NCBI GenBank assembly: GCA_012518765.1
Contig: JAAYRN010000307.1
Location: 1-12,352 of the forward strand
From: Bacteroidales bacterium
GTDB lineage: Bacteria > Bacteroidota > Bacteroidia > Bacteroidales > WCHB1-69
Direction: 5' to 3'
Length of the DNA: 12,352 nt
The position numbers and the translations under genes were made by a program. The notes under the pieces are model-generated. The model was not told the origin of the DNA. It ran no database searches and saw only the letters and a program-made list of their open reading frames with translations. Positions 1 through 7,099 of the stretch are shown here, one piece after another; positions within the stretch are counted from its first letter, which is position 1, and every line of letters begins with the position of its first letter.

Positions 1-856
1 TTCCTCCGTTTCTGAGTAAAAATAAATTGGGATAATCCATATCGCCCAAAAGCATGTCATAAAGTCCCGAACCATTTTCGTCTAACATCAGCATGGTGGA
101 GCCTGTATGTCGGTGCTGTTTGGAGTAGGGTTGTTTTATATTGTCGCAATAATCGTTGAGTGTGATAGTGTTACCTTCTTCACTTTCGGAAAAATATCCC
201 CAGCATCGTTCTACCAATTTAAAATCCAAATGTTCGGTGTTTCCATATTTTTCTACAGACATATTTTTATGAAAATCAACGTATTTGCCTAAAGCCCAAA
301 AGGCTAAAATATCTAAATCGCCGTCTCCGTCCATATCTTTGATAACAATATAATCACCTTCGGTGCAAAATAGGTTGATGTAATTTTCATAGTAAATGGA
401 AGTTACTTGATCGGTAAATTCTACAAATTTAAGTTCAGTGTCGCTCACATTTTTATAAACTTTGATTCCAGCAATACCGTAAGTAAAAATGTCTTCTTTC
501 CCATCGTTGTTAAAATCGATTAATTGAAAAAAACCATGAATATCATCGGGGAATAAATGTGCGTATTCGGGACTGTATACGTAGTTTATTTCATTTGCCG
601 ATTTGGATTTATTTAAAAAAGGCAGTATTCTTCTTCCGTGTACTTCAAAAGCTACTATATCTTTAACTCCGTCAAAATCAAGATCCATTTCGGCAAATTG
701 TATATTGTTCATTCCTCCAGCCCAAGGATGAAGCAAAGCAGAATTGTTATGAAACACGGGTATGGTATTACTTTTTATAAATCCATAATCATGGACTTGT
801 GCAGATGTAGAAATTACAATCCATGTAAGTAGGGTAGTTATAGTTTTTTTTAGCAT
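1..856 (-). CDS. Secreted FG-GAP/VCBS-repeat protein, N-terminal part (runs off left edge)
   Basis: The reading frame is open from an ATG at 856 to the window edge (285 residues), so only the N-terminal part is seen. Residues 1-19 form a signal peptide (MLKK, then a hydrophobic stretch ending STSA before Q20), so the protein is exported. Four Asp-rich DxDxDGxxD-type loops lie at residues 58-66 (DLDFDGVKD), 114-122 (DFNNDGKED), 174-182 (DMDGDGDLD) and 259-267 (DENGSGLYD). These are the calcium-binding loops of FG-GAP/VCBS beta-propeller blades, spaced about 56-85 residues apart. Such propellers usually mediate extracellular binding. The ATG is 4 nt after the stop of the M23 peptidase gene, so the two are probably co-transcribed. 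In this phylum such proteins often end in a type IX secretion sorting domain, but that end lies outside the window. The exact ligand and function are unknown. Confidence 0.85.
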   Translation of the reverse strand, partial: MLKKTITTLLTWIVISTSAQVHDYGFIKSNTIPVFHNNSALLHPWAGGMNNIQFAEMDLDFDGVKDIVAFEVHGRRILPFLNKSKSANEINYVYSPEYAHLFPDDIHGFFQLIDFNNDGKEDIFTYGIAGIKVYKNVSDTELKFVEFTDQVTSIYYENYINLFCTEGDYIVIKDMDGDGDLDILAFWALGKYVDFHKNMSVEKYGNTEHLDFKLVERCWGYFSESEEGNTITLNDYCDNIKQPYSKQHRHTGSTMLMLDENGSGLYDMLLGDMDYPNLFLLRNGG

Positions 857-860
857 TATT

Positions 861-1853
861 TTATCTTAATTTTATTTTTTGTCCTATGTGTAGGGTGTCA
901 TTTTCCGATATATTATTTATTTCACACAGTCTTTTTATACTTGTATGGTACTTTTTTGTCAATCCATACAAGGTGTCTCCTTTTTTGATAATATGGTATT
1001 GTGGGGTATAAATAGTTTGAGGTTCAATGGGATCTTTGGGAGGAGTCTCTATGTCGCTGTCTGTAGCTAAACTGTCGTTTGCGTATTGAGGAACAGCTGT
1101 ATATACCGAATCGGTATTGATTATATCTTTTGTGTTACCTTCTTTTTTTCTGTAGGCTTCTACAGATTGAAAATTATCTTTACTAACAATTAAAGTGTCG
1201 GTTATAAGCATTTGATTATCAAAATCTATAATAGTAGAAGGATTGAAATGATTGTATAAAAAACGTGTTTCAAAATGCAGGTGTTCGGTGGAGGCTCTTC
1301 CGGTTCTACCTGCTCTTCCAATAAGCTCGCCAGCTTCAACTTTTTGATTGCTTCTCACCGAAACACGCGACAAATGAGCGTAAACGGTTTCCAATCCGTT
1401 GTCGTGCCGAATGACCACAATACCTCCATATCCGTAATATCCCATGCGTGCCATTCTAACCACACCGCCCCAAGCCGCTACGATGCTATCGCCATGTTTT
1501 TGTTTCATGTCTATGCCGGTGTGCATTCTTTTCCCTCTATAGCCGTATTTGGAAATAACGTGTCCGCTACAAGGAAATACAAATTTTCCTGTGTTTTCAT
1601 TTTCTAAGGGCAACACATAGATAGTGTCTTTTTTGAAAATATGAGCCGAAATGGTATGTTCGTTTTTCCATGCATCTGTATAAAAATGCGAAGCGGGTAG
1701 GGCTTCAGGGCAGTCAATACTATCCAATAAAATTGTAATATCTTCTTCATTAACAAGCTGATTTGAAGTGGTATCCAAAACTGTTTCTATTTGAGAAATA
1801 GCAAGGTAGGGGGTAATGATTACATAAAACAATATGATTAGTTTGGAGCGCAT
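861..1853 (-). CDS. Secreted M23 (LytM-type) peptidase with C-terminal LysM domain
   Basis: A 330-residue predicted peptidoglycan endopeptidase. Residues 1-20 are a signal peptide (MRSKLIILFYVIITPYLAIS). The M23 domain spans about 90-205. The zinc ligands are visible as H111 and D115 (HTGID) and H193 of the HLH motif. The catalytic histidines are H160 (VYAH) and H191, so the site appears intact and the enzyme is probably active. Residues 225-280 are a low-complexity, Asp/Thr/Pro-rich linker. A LysM domain fills 286-330 (YHIIKKGDTLYGL to the C-terminus) and should bind peptidoglycan glycan chains. This order is the reverse of NlpD-type proteins, where LysM precedes M23. The family cuts peptide cross-links during cell-wall remodelling or daughter-cell separation, or lacks activity and acts as an amidase activator. 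The gene begins 15 nt after rfbB and ends 4 nt before the FG-GAP gene, suggesting an operon. Confidence 0.93.
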   Translation of the reverse strand: MRSKLIILFYVIITPYLAISQIETVLDTTSNQLVNEEDITILLDSIDCPEALPASHFYTDAWKNEHTISAHIFKKDTIYVLPLENENTGKFVFPCSGHVISKYGYRGKRMHTGIDMKQKHGDSIVAAWGGVVRMARMGYYGYGGIVVIRHDNGLETVYAHLSRVSVRSNQKVEAGELIGRAGRTGRASTEHLHFETRFLYNHFNPSTIIDFDNQMLITDTLIVSKDNFQSVEAYRKKEGNTKDIINTDSVYTAVPQYANDSLATDSDIETPPKDPIEPQTIYTPQYHIIKKGDTLYGLTKKYHTSIKRLCEINNISENDTLHIGQKIKLR

Positions 1854-1868
1854 TGAATAGGTTTTTGA

Positions 1869-2921
1869 TTAACGATTATTATACATTTTGTCGTAGTATT
1901 TTTGATAATCACCGGAAGTTACATTTTTCAACCACTCTTCATTTTCAAGATACCATTGTACTGTTTTACGAAATCCTTCGTCGAAATGAATTTCGGGTTC
2001 CCACGAAAGTTCGTTTTTTACCTTATTAGCATCAATGGCGTATCGCAAATCATGACCAGCACGGTCGGTTACAAAGGTAATAAGTTGACGCGATTGTCCT
2101 TTAGGACGTTGCAATAACTCATCGGTAATTTCGATTAATTTTTCTATCAAATCAATATTTTTCCATTCATTATTACCACCAATGTTATAGGTTTCGCCTT
2201 TTTTCCCTTTATGATAAATTAAATCAATAGCTTTTGCATGATCTTCAACGTATAACCAATCTCTTACGTTGACTCCTTTTCCATAAACGGGTAGGGACTT
2301 GTTGTTTAGTATATTGTTGACAAATAGAGGAATAAGTTTTTCGGGAAACTGATGTGAACCGTAATTATTTGAGCAGTTCGAAATCACTATATCAAGTCCG
2401 TATGTATCGTGATAAGCTCTTACCAAATGGTCGGAACTGGCTTTGGATGCCGAATAAGGACTGTGTGGGTCGTAGGGTGTAGTCTCGGTAAAAGCACCTG
2501 TATCACCCAGTGAACCATATACTTCATCGGTAGAAACATGAAAAAACCTTCTATTTTCCATATCATCTTTCCATGCTGTGCGTGCAGCATTCAGCAAGTT
2601 AGCTGTGCCTACAATGTTTGTATAAATAAACTCCAAAGGAGAATCAATAGACCTGTCTACGTGTGATTCGGCAGCTAAATGAATTACTCCATTAAAACTG
2701 TGAGAAGCAAACAAATCATTGATAAAATCAGTGTCTACTATATCGCCTTTGATAAAGGTGTAATTAGGCTTATTTTCAATGTCTTTTAAGTTTTCAAGAT
2801 TACCCGCATAGGTAAGTTTATCAAGATTATATATGTGATAATTAGGGTATTTATTTACCAATAATCGTATCAAATGAGAACCAATAAAACCAGCTCCTCC
2901 TGTAATTAACAATTGTTTCAT
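1869..2921 (-). CDS. rfbB: dTDP-glucose 4,6-dehydratase
   Basis: A full-length 350-residue enzyme of the extended short-chain dehydrogenase family. It converts dTDP-glucose to dTDP-4-keto-6-deoxyglucose, the second step toward dTDP-L-rhamnose and other deoxysugars of surface polysaccharides. The NAD-binding glycine motif is at residues 7-14 (TGGAGFIG, with G8, G11 and G14). The family motif YNLDKLTYAGNL is at 31-42. The catalytic stretch STDEVYG is at 130-136 with T131, D132 and E133. The YxxxK pair is Y156 and K160. SNCSNNYG (181-188) and NVRDWLYVEDH (218-228) are typical of RfbB/RmlB and separate it from UDP-glucose 4-epimerases. It is cytoplasmic. It is the first gene of a leftward unit with the M23 and FG-GAP genes. 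The companion genes rfbA, rfbC and rfbD are not in the window. The ATG at 2921 has no Shine-Dalgarno sequence and lies about 40 nt downstream of a TATCTTTG promoter motif. Confidence 0.96.
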   Translation of the reverse strand: MKQLLITGGAGFIGSHLIRLLVNKYPNYHIYNLDKLTYAGNLENLKDIENKPNYTFIKGDIVDTDFINDLFASHSFNGVIHLAAESHVDRSIDSPLEFIYTNIVGTANLLNAARTAWKDDMENRRFFHVSTDEVYGSLGDTGAFTETTPYDPHSPYSASKASSDHLVRAYHDTYGLDIVISNCSNNYGSHQFPEKLIPLFVNNILNNKSLPVYGKGVNVRDWLYVEDHAKAIDLIYHKGKKGETYNIGGNNEWKNIDLIEKLIEITDELLQRPKGQSRQLITFVTDRAGHDLRYAIDANKVKNELSWEPEIHFDEGFRKTVQWYLENEEWLKNVTSGDYQKYYDKMYNNR

Positions 2922-2959
2922 GTGTGTATGTGTATTATAAATAATGTAAAATTAATATG

Positions 2960-2967
2960 CAAAGATA
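2960..2967 (-). promoter_or_regulatory. Bacteroidota-type -7 promoter element of rfbB operon
   Basis: Read on the minus strand this is TATCTTTG followed by CAT, a match to the Bacteroidota -7 consensus TAnnTTTG. A start of transcription roughly 7 nt further on would give a leader of about 30 nt before the rfbB ATG. No good -33 TTTG is seen at the expected distance; that area is an A-rich tract on the plus strand. It is back to back with the gmk promoter. Confidence 0.6.
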
Positions 2968-3006
2968 TAATTTTTATCTTAATAATAAAAAAAGAAAAAC
3001 CGTATA

Positions 3007-3033
3007 TTGCTATGCTTTATTTTATTATTTTTG
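3007..3033 (+). promoter_or_regulatory. Promoter of gmk-aminotransferase-kinase operon
   Basis: TATTTTTG at 3026-3033, followed by CAT, matches the -7 consensus TAnnTTTG. A TTG at 3007-3009 lies 16 nt upstream as a possible -33 element, slightly closer than the usual spacing. The gmk ATG is 23 nt after the motif, implying a short leader. The 135-nt gap between rfbB and gmk holds this and the divergent rfbB promoter. Confidence 0.6.
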
Positions 3034-3056
3034 CATTATAAATTACACGACAATCT

Positions 3057-3635
3057 ATGGATGGAAAAATAATCATTTTTTCAGCTCCTTCTGGCTCTGG
3101 AAAAACAACCATATTGAAGACGTTGATTCAATCGGACGAACTTCAATTGGCTTTTTCTATATCGGCTACCAGTCGTCAACAGCGTGAGAATGAAGAAGAA
3201 GGAAAAGATTATTATTTCTTTTCTCCCGAGCGTTTTAAACAAGGAATTGCCAATGAAGATTTTTTAGAATGGGAGGAAGTGTATGAAAATCAATTTTACG
3301 GTACGTTAAAATCAGAAATTGACCGCTTGCATACCTTAAAAAAAAATGTAGTTTTTGATGTAGATGTGCTGGGTGGTTTAAATCTGAAGCGTTTTTTTGG
3401 CAAAAAAGCCTTGGCTGTTTTTATTATGCCACCTTCTATGGAAGTTCTCGAAGAGCGATTGCGTGGCAGGGGAACCGAAACCGAAGAAACCTTGGAAAAA
3501 CGCTTAAAAAAAGCAGCTTATGAATTATCTTTTTCCAAAAAATTTGATTATATTCTAATCAATGACGAGTTGAAAGAATCTATACCAACTGCACATCAGC
3601 TTATTTTTAATTTTTTGAATCAACATAAATATTAA
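3057..3635 (+). CDS. gmk: Guanylate kinase
   Basis: A 192-residue cytoplasmic enzyme that phosphorylates GMP to GDP with ATP; the length is in the usual range (about 185-210). The P-loop is at residues 9-17 (SAPSGSGKT, K16 and T17). The GMP-binding signature is at 38-54: T38, R40, R43, E46, G49, Y52 and F54 fit the family pattern, although Q41, Q42 and N45 replace the more usual Pro/Pro/Gly. NQFYGT (78-83) and DVDVLGG (101-107) follow. The lid is RLRGRGTETEETLEKRL (134-150), and ND (169-170) closes the core. The ATG at 3057 gives MDGKIIIFSAPSGSGK, matching Bacteroidota Gmk N-termini. It is the first gene of a rightward unit, 20 nt before the aminotransferase. All catalytic residues are present, so it is presumably the essential housekeeping kinase. 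Confidence 0.97.
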   Translation: MDGKIIIFSAPSGSGKTTILKTLIQSDELQLAFSISATSRQQRENEEEGKDYYFFSPERFKQGIANEDFLEWEEVYENQFYGTLKSEIDRLHTLKKNVVFDVDVLGGLNLKRFFGKKALAVFIMPPSMEVLEERLRGRGTETEETLEKRLKKAAYELSFSKKFDYILINDELKESIPTAHQLIFNFLNQHKY

Positions 3636-3655
3636 TATAAAAAAAGTATAAAATC

Positions 3656-4975
3656 ATGAAAGACACCCCTATAGCTTACGACATTGTAAAAAAGAAAATC
3701 GAAGAAAGTAATTTACCAAGCGTTGGAAAAGCGTCTATACGAGAAGTAAAACGTTTGATAAATCAAATTGAAGAAGCATCGGGAAAACAATTCATTCGTA
3801 TGGAAATGGGTATTCCGGGTTTATCTTCGGTACAAATAGGAATCGATGCCCAAAAGAAAGCTTTGGATCAAGGAGTTTCAGCTCTTTATCCAGATATAGA
3901 AGGAGTTACAGAGTTGAAGTATGAAATGTCTCGCTTTTGTAAAAACTTTATGGATATTGACGTAAAATCCTCTGCGTGTATTCCTACCGTAGGTTCTATG
4001 CAAGCTGGATTTGCTACCTTCTTAACCCTACAACGTATTCATAAAGAAAAAGATACAACCTTATTTATCGACCCTGGATTTCCAGTTCAAAAACAACAAC
4101 ATCGCATCTTAGGAGCAAAGTTTGAAACTTTTGATGTGTATGATTACCGAAGTGATCAATTAAAAGATAAGTTGGAAAGCTATTTAAAAAAAGGAAATAT
4201 TCATTCCATTATTTATTCCAATCCCAATAATCCCTCGTGGATTTGTTTTACCGAAAAAGAATTAAAAATCATAGGCGATTTAGCCAACAAATACGATGTG
4301 ATTGTAATTGAAGACCTTGCTTATTTTGGTATGGATTTCCGCAAAGATATTTCTGCACCCGGCAAAGCTCCTTTCCAAGCCACTGTAGCCAAATATACCG
4401 ATAATTATATCTTGTTTATCTCAAGCTCAAAAGCCTTTAGTTATGCCGGCGAACGCTTAGGCGTAATGGTTATTTCCGATACTCTTTATGGAAAATCATA
4501 CCCCGAGTTAAAACCTTATTTTGGTACCGATAATTTAGGACATGCCATGGTTTACGGAGCTGTATATGCTTTAAGTTCAGGAACATCTCATTCAGCACAA
4601 TACGCTATGGCAGCTATATTGAAAGCCTGCAATGACGGAACCTATAACTTAGTAGAAGGTGTAATCGACTACAGAGACAAGGCACGTGTGATGAAAAAAC
4701 TATTTATAGACAATGGCTTTAAAATAGTGTACGATAAAGACGAAGATCAACCCTTGTCCGATGGATTTTATTTTACCATTAGCTATCCTGGATTTACAGG
4801 TGAAGAATTGATTGAAGAATTATTATATTACGGAATTAGCGCTATTTCCTTGGCAATCACAGGAAGTCAACGATTGGAAGGATTGAGAGCCTGTGTTTCT
4901 TTGGTCGACAAAAAACAGTTTCCCGAATTAGAGGAACGCTTGAAAATGTTTGCAAAAAATCATCCTTTAGAATAA
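3656..4975 (+). CDS. Class I/II pyridoxal-phosphate-dependent aminotransferase
   Basis: A 439-residue fold-type I PLP enzyme. The phosphate-binding loop is GSMQAG at 113-118. SNPNNPS (188-194) carries the Asn that contacts the PLP ring hydroxyl. EDLAY (219-223) supplies D220 for the pyridine nitrogen and Y223. SSSKAFSYAGERLG (256-269) contains the Schiff-base lysine K259 and phosphate-binding R267. An Arg near residue 405 (GLRACVS) is placed like the substrate alpha-carboxylate-binding Arg of the aspartate aminotransferase family. The catalytic set is therefore complete. The substrate cannot be read from the sequence. The N-terminus is about 40 residues longer than in a compact AspC-type enzyme. 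It sits 20 nt after gmk and 10 nt before the histidine kinase gene, so it is probably co-transcribed with both, without an obvious functional link. The ATG at 3656 has an A-rich upstream region and no Shine-Dalgarno sequence. Confidence 0.9.
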   Translation: MKDTPIAYDIVKKKIEESNLPSVGKASIREVKRLINQIEEASGKQFIRMEMGIPGLSSVQIGIDAQKKALDQGVSALYPDIEGVTELKYEMSRFCKNFMDIDVKSSACIPTVGSMQAGFATFLTLQRIHKEKDTTLFIDPGFPVQKQQHRILGAKFETFDVYDYRSDQLKDKLESYLKKGNIHSIIYSNPNNPSWICFTEKELKIIGDLANKYDVIVIEDLAYFGMDFRKDISAPGKAPFQATVAKYTDNYILFISSSKAFSYAGERLGVMVISDTLYGKSYPELKPYFGTDNLGHAMVYGAVYALSSGTSHSAQYAMAAILKACNDGTYNLVEGVIDYRDKARVMKKLFIDNGFKIVYDKDEDQPLSDGFYFTISYPGFTGEELIEELLYYGISAISLAITGSQRLEGLRACVSLVDKKQFPELEERLKMFAKNHPLE

Positions 4976-4985
4976 TATATATCGT

Positions 4986-6047
4986 ATGAAAACGAAATAT
5001 AAAAAAACGAAAGATTTTAACGCCATAGCCATAGCTTTTTTTAATGCTATGGCTATTGTTATCATTTTTCCAATAGTGTTTTATGTGTGTTTTCATTTAT
5101 TGAAACTAACATCGTTTGTAAGTTTAGTTTTGAGTGTTTTGTTTGCTGTTGTTGCTGTTTTTATAGCTACTTACTATTGGATTGATGTGTTTTTATACAA
5201 CAAAATCAAGCTCATTTATAAGATTATTTTAGATTTTAAAATAAGCAAAGACACCAAAAAAGAATGGAAAAAAGATAAATTTTCCATAAAAGATGCCGAA
5301 AAAGATGCCCAGTTGTTCATAGAGAAAAAAGACAACGAAATGGAACATTTACGCAAATTAGAGGCATATAGAAAAGATTTTTTATCAAGTGTATCCCATG
5401 AGCTCAAAACTCCCTTGACATCCATACAAGGCTATGTGCTGACTTTGTTAGATGGCGGTTTATCCGATGAAACTATAAATTATAAATACCTACACAAAGC
5501 CTCGAAAAATATTGATAGACTGATTGCTATCGTTGAAGATTTGGAGGTAATAACTAAGTTAGAATCCAATGAATTAAAGTTGAATATTGAAAAATTCGAC
5601 TTGTATAAACTACTACAGGAATCCTTGGCTTTGATGGAAATTCAATCCAAACAACACAATGTGCATTACGAAATCAAAGCCGATTATGAAAAATCTTACA
5701 TGGTTCATGCCGATAAAAAACACATTCAAATTGTGTTTTTTAACCTTATTAATAACGCCATGAAATACAACGACAAAGACGAAAAAAGGATAAAAATCAC
5801 CTTTTTTGATATGGGCGAAAACTATTTGATAGAAATTACCGACAACGGAATAGGAATAGACAACCAACATATACCCAGATTATTTGAACGTTTTTATAGG
5901 GTATCCAAAGACCGCTCACGCGAAATGGGAGGTTCTGGCTTGGGTTTAGCCATTGTAAAACACATAGTTGAAGCACATGGAAGTAGTATCCATATCCGAA
6001 GTACTCCCGATATTGGCTCTACCCTTAGTTTTCCTTTGAAAAAGTAA
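4986..6047 (+). CDS. Membrane sensor histidine kinase without periplasmic domain
   Basis: A 353-residue histidine kinase. Two hydrophobic helices, about residues 11-39 and 42-70, are joined by only a few residues, so there is practically no extracytoplasmic sensor. A charged, coiled-coil-like linker (71-128) follows, with no recognisable HAMP or PAS domain. The HisKA box is FLSSVSHELKTPLTSIQGY (132-150) with phospho-acceptor H138. The ATPase domain has the N box NLINNAMKYN (253-262), G1 DNGIGI (286-291), F box RLFERFYRV (298-306) and G2 GGSGLGLAIVKHI (315-327). It resembles PhoR-type kinases and should be active. It starts 10 nt after the aminotransferase stop. No response regulator is encoded in the window, so it is an orphan here. 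The signal may be membrane state or a partner protein; that is inference. An 11-bp inverted repeat lies within the first 71 nt of the gene. Confidence 0.92.
   Translation: MKTKYKKTKDFNAIAIAFFNAMAIVIIFPIVFYVCFHLLKLTSFVSLVLSVLFAVVAVFIATYYWIDVFLYNKIKLIYKIILDFKISKDTKKEWKKDKFSIKDAEKDAQLFIEKKDNEMEHLRKLEAYRKDFLSSVSHELKTPLTSIQGYVLTLLDGGLSDETINYKYLHKASKNIDRLIAIVEDLEVITKLESNELKLNIEKFDLYKLLQESLALMEIQSKQHNVHYEIKADYEKSYMVHADKKHIQIVFFNLINNAMKYNDKDEKRIKITFFDMGENYLIEITDNGIGIDNQHIPRLFERFYRVSKDRSREMGGSGLGLAIVKHIVEAHGSSIHIRSTPDIGSTLSFPLKK
5025..5056 (+). repeat. Perfect 11-bp inverted repeat inside histidine kinase 5' coding region
   Basis: The arm ATAGCCATAGC (5025-5035) is matched exactly by GCTATGGCTAT (5046-5056), around a 10-nt loop made mostly of T. 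In mRNA it would form a stable hairpin about 40 nt after the ATG. It encodes part of the first membrane helix (AIA...AMAI), so alternating Ala/Ile codons may explain it by chance. No T-run follows, so it is not an intrinsic terminator. Confidence 0.5.
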
Positions 6048-6110
6048 AGCACATCACATTAGTTTTTTCATTTTTTTCAAAAATACGATATTTTATTTTG
6101 TAAAAACGCT

Positions 6111-6118
6111 TACTTTTG
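6111..6118 (+). promoter_or_regulatory. Bacteroidota-type -7 promoter element of carbamate kinase gene
   Basis: TACTTTTG followed by CA matches TAnnTTTG and is 33 nt before the chosen ATG. There is no convincing -33 TTTG at the normal distance. The gap between the kinase stop and this ATG (104 nt) is AT-rich and holds nothing else recognisable. It suggests that the gene has its own transcript rather than depending only on read-through from the gmk unit. Confidence 0.55.
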
Positions 6119-6151
6119 CAGTCCGAAAACCATTTTATTAATACACAAGAA

Positions 6152-7099
6152 ATGCAAAAATTAGCCGTGGTCGCTTTTGGAGGCAACGCCCTTCTAAGAG
6201 CAGGCGAAGTAGGAACAGTAAACGAACAGAAAATCAACGTTTTTAAAACATGTGAAAGTTTATTAACACTTATCAAACAGGATTATAACTTAGTAATTGG
6301 ACATGGAAATGGTCCCCAAGTAGGAAATATTTTACTGCAAGTAGAGGCTGGCGAAAAAACATATAACATACCCCAAATGCCCATGGATGTATGCGGTGCT
6401 TATTCGCAAGGATTTATCGGTTATTTGATTGAACAACAGTTGAATAATGTGTTAAATAAACATCGTATAAAGAAAAATATACTTACCTTAGTAACGCAAG
6501 TGATTGTCGATGAAAATGATATGGCTTTTCAACATCCTACTAAACCCGTAGGACCTTATTACACAGAGGAAGAAATGAATGCAGTGAAAGAAAAACACCA
6601 AAACTATCATTTTGCATTAGACCCTAAGGGGAAAGGATGGAGAAGGGTAGTAGCATCGCCCAAACCCTTAGAAGTTAAAAATACTGAAATAATTAAAAAT
6701 CTGGCTTGTAAAGGAAATATAGTCATAACAGTAGGAGGGGGAGGTATTCCGGTTTATATAGATAAGGAAAAGAGATTAGAAGGTATAGAAGCGGTGATAG
6801 ACAAAGATTTAGCTTCTTCAAACTTAGCTACGCAAATTAAAGCCGATGAGTTTTATATACTAACCGATGTGCCTAAGGTTTATATTAACTTTCGTAAACC
6901 CAACGAAAAAGCCTTGGATACCATTACTATAGCCGAAGCAAAAAAATACTTAGCCGATGGACATTTTACCGAAGGCTCCATGGCTCCCAAAATCCGAGCA
7001 GCCATTCATTTTATTGAAAACGGTGGGAAAAAATGTATTATCACCGATGCTAACCAACTATCAAACCCTACTAACGGTACGCAGATAGTTGTTCCTTAG
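6152..7099 (+). CDS. arcC: Carbamate kinase
   Basis: A 315-residue member of the amino-acid kinase fold, matching the family length (about 310-317). It catalyses the reversible transfer between carbamoyl phosphate plus ADP and carbamate plus ATP, usually making ATP during arginine, agmatine or purine-derived catabolism. Motifs are GGNAL (10-14), GHGNGPQVG (50-58), HPTKPVGP (128-135), GWRRVVASP (162-170), GGGGIPV (195-201), EAVIDKDLASSNLA (213-226), TDVPKV (238-243) and GSMAPKIRAA (275-284), all typical of ArcC. The ATG at 6152 gives MQKLAVVAFGGNALL, the usual N-terminus; the frame extends to a TTG at 6116, but that overlaps the promoter motif. No arginine deiminase, carbamoyltransferase or transporter gene accompanies it in the window, so the source of carbamoyl phosphate is unknown. 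It is convergent with the OmpA-type gene. Confidence 0.95.
   Translation: MQKLAVVAFGGNALLRAGEVGTVNEQKINVFKTCESLLTLIKQDYNLVIGHGNGPQVGNILLQVEAGEKTYNIPQMPMDVCGAYSQGFIGYLIEQQLNNVLNKHRIKKNILTLVTQVIVDENDMAFQHPTKPVGPYYTEEEMNAVKEKHQNYHFALDPKGKGWRRVVASPKPLEVKNTEIIKNLACKGNIVITVGGGGIPVYIDKEKRLEGIEAVIDKDLASSNLATQIKADEFYILTDVPKVYINFRKPNEKALDTITIAEAKKYLADGHFTEGSMAPKIRAAIHFIENGGKKCIITDANQLSNPTNGTQIVVP

Noticed and set aside
107..832. Short plus-strand open frames at the left edge
   Set aside because: They lie opposite the FG-GAP/VCBS gene, whose minus-strand frame shows a signal peptide and four calcium-binding loops across the whole stretch.
1275..1607. 110-codon plus-strand open frame opposite the M23 peptidase gene
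   Set aside because: It has no recognisable domain or upstream promoter motif and is fully antisense to a gene with clear catalytic motifs, so it is a shadow frame.
6035..6081. TTTGAAAAA ... TTTTTCAAA inverted repeat after the histidine kinase gene as a terminator
   Set aside because: The stem is almost only A-T, the loop is about 30 nt, and no T-run follows the second arm. It overlaps the end of the coding region, so it is likely chance in AT-rich DNA.
6116..6151. Upstream TTG start that would extend carbamate kinase by 12 residues
   Set aside because: It overlaps the TACTTTTG promoter motif, and the family N-terminus begins at the ATG at 6152.
7055..7091. CAACTATC ... GATAGTTG inverted repeat at the end of arcC
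   Set aside because: It lies inside the last codons of arcC, has a 21-nt loop, and no uninterrupted T-run follows, so it is not a convincing terminator.
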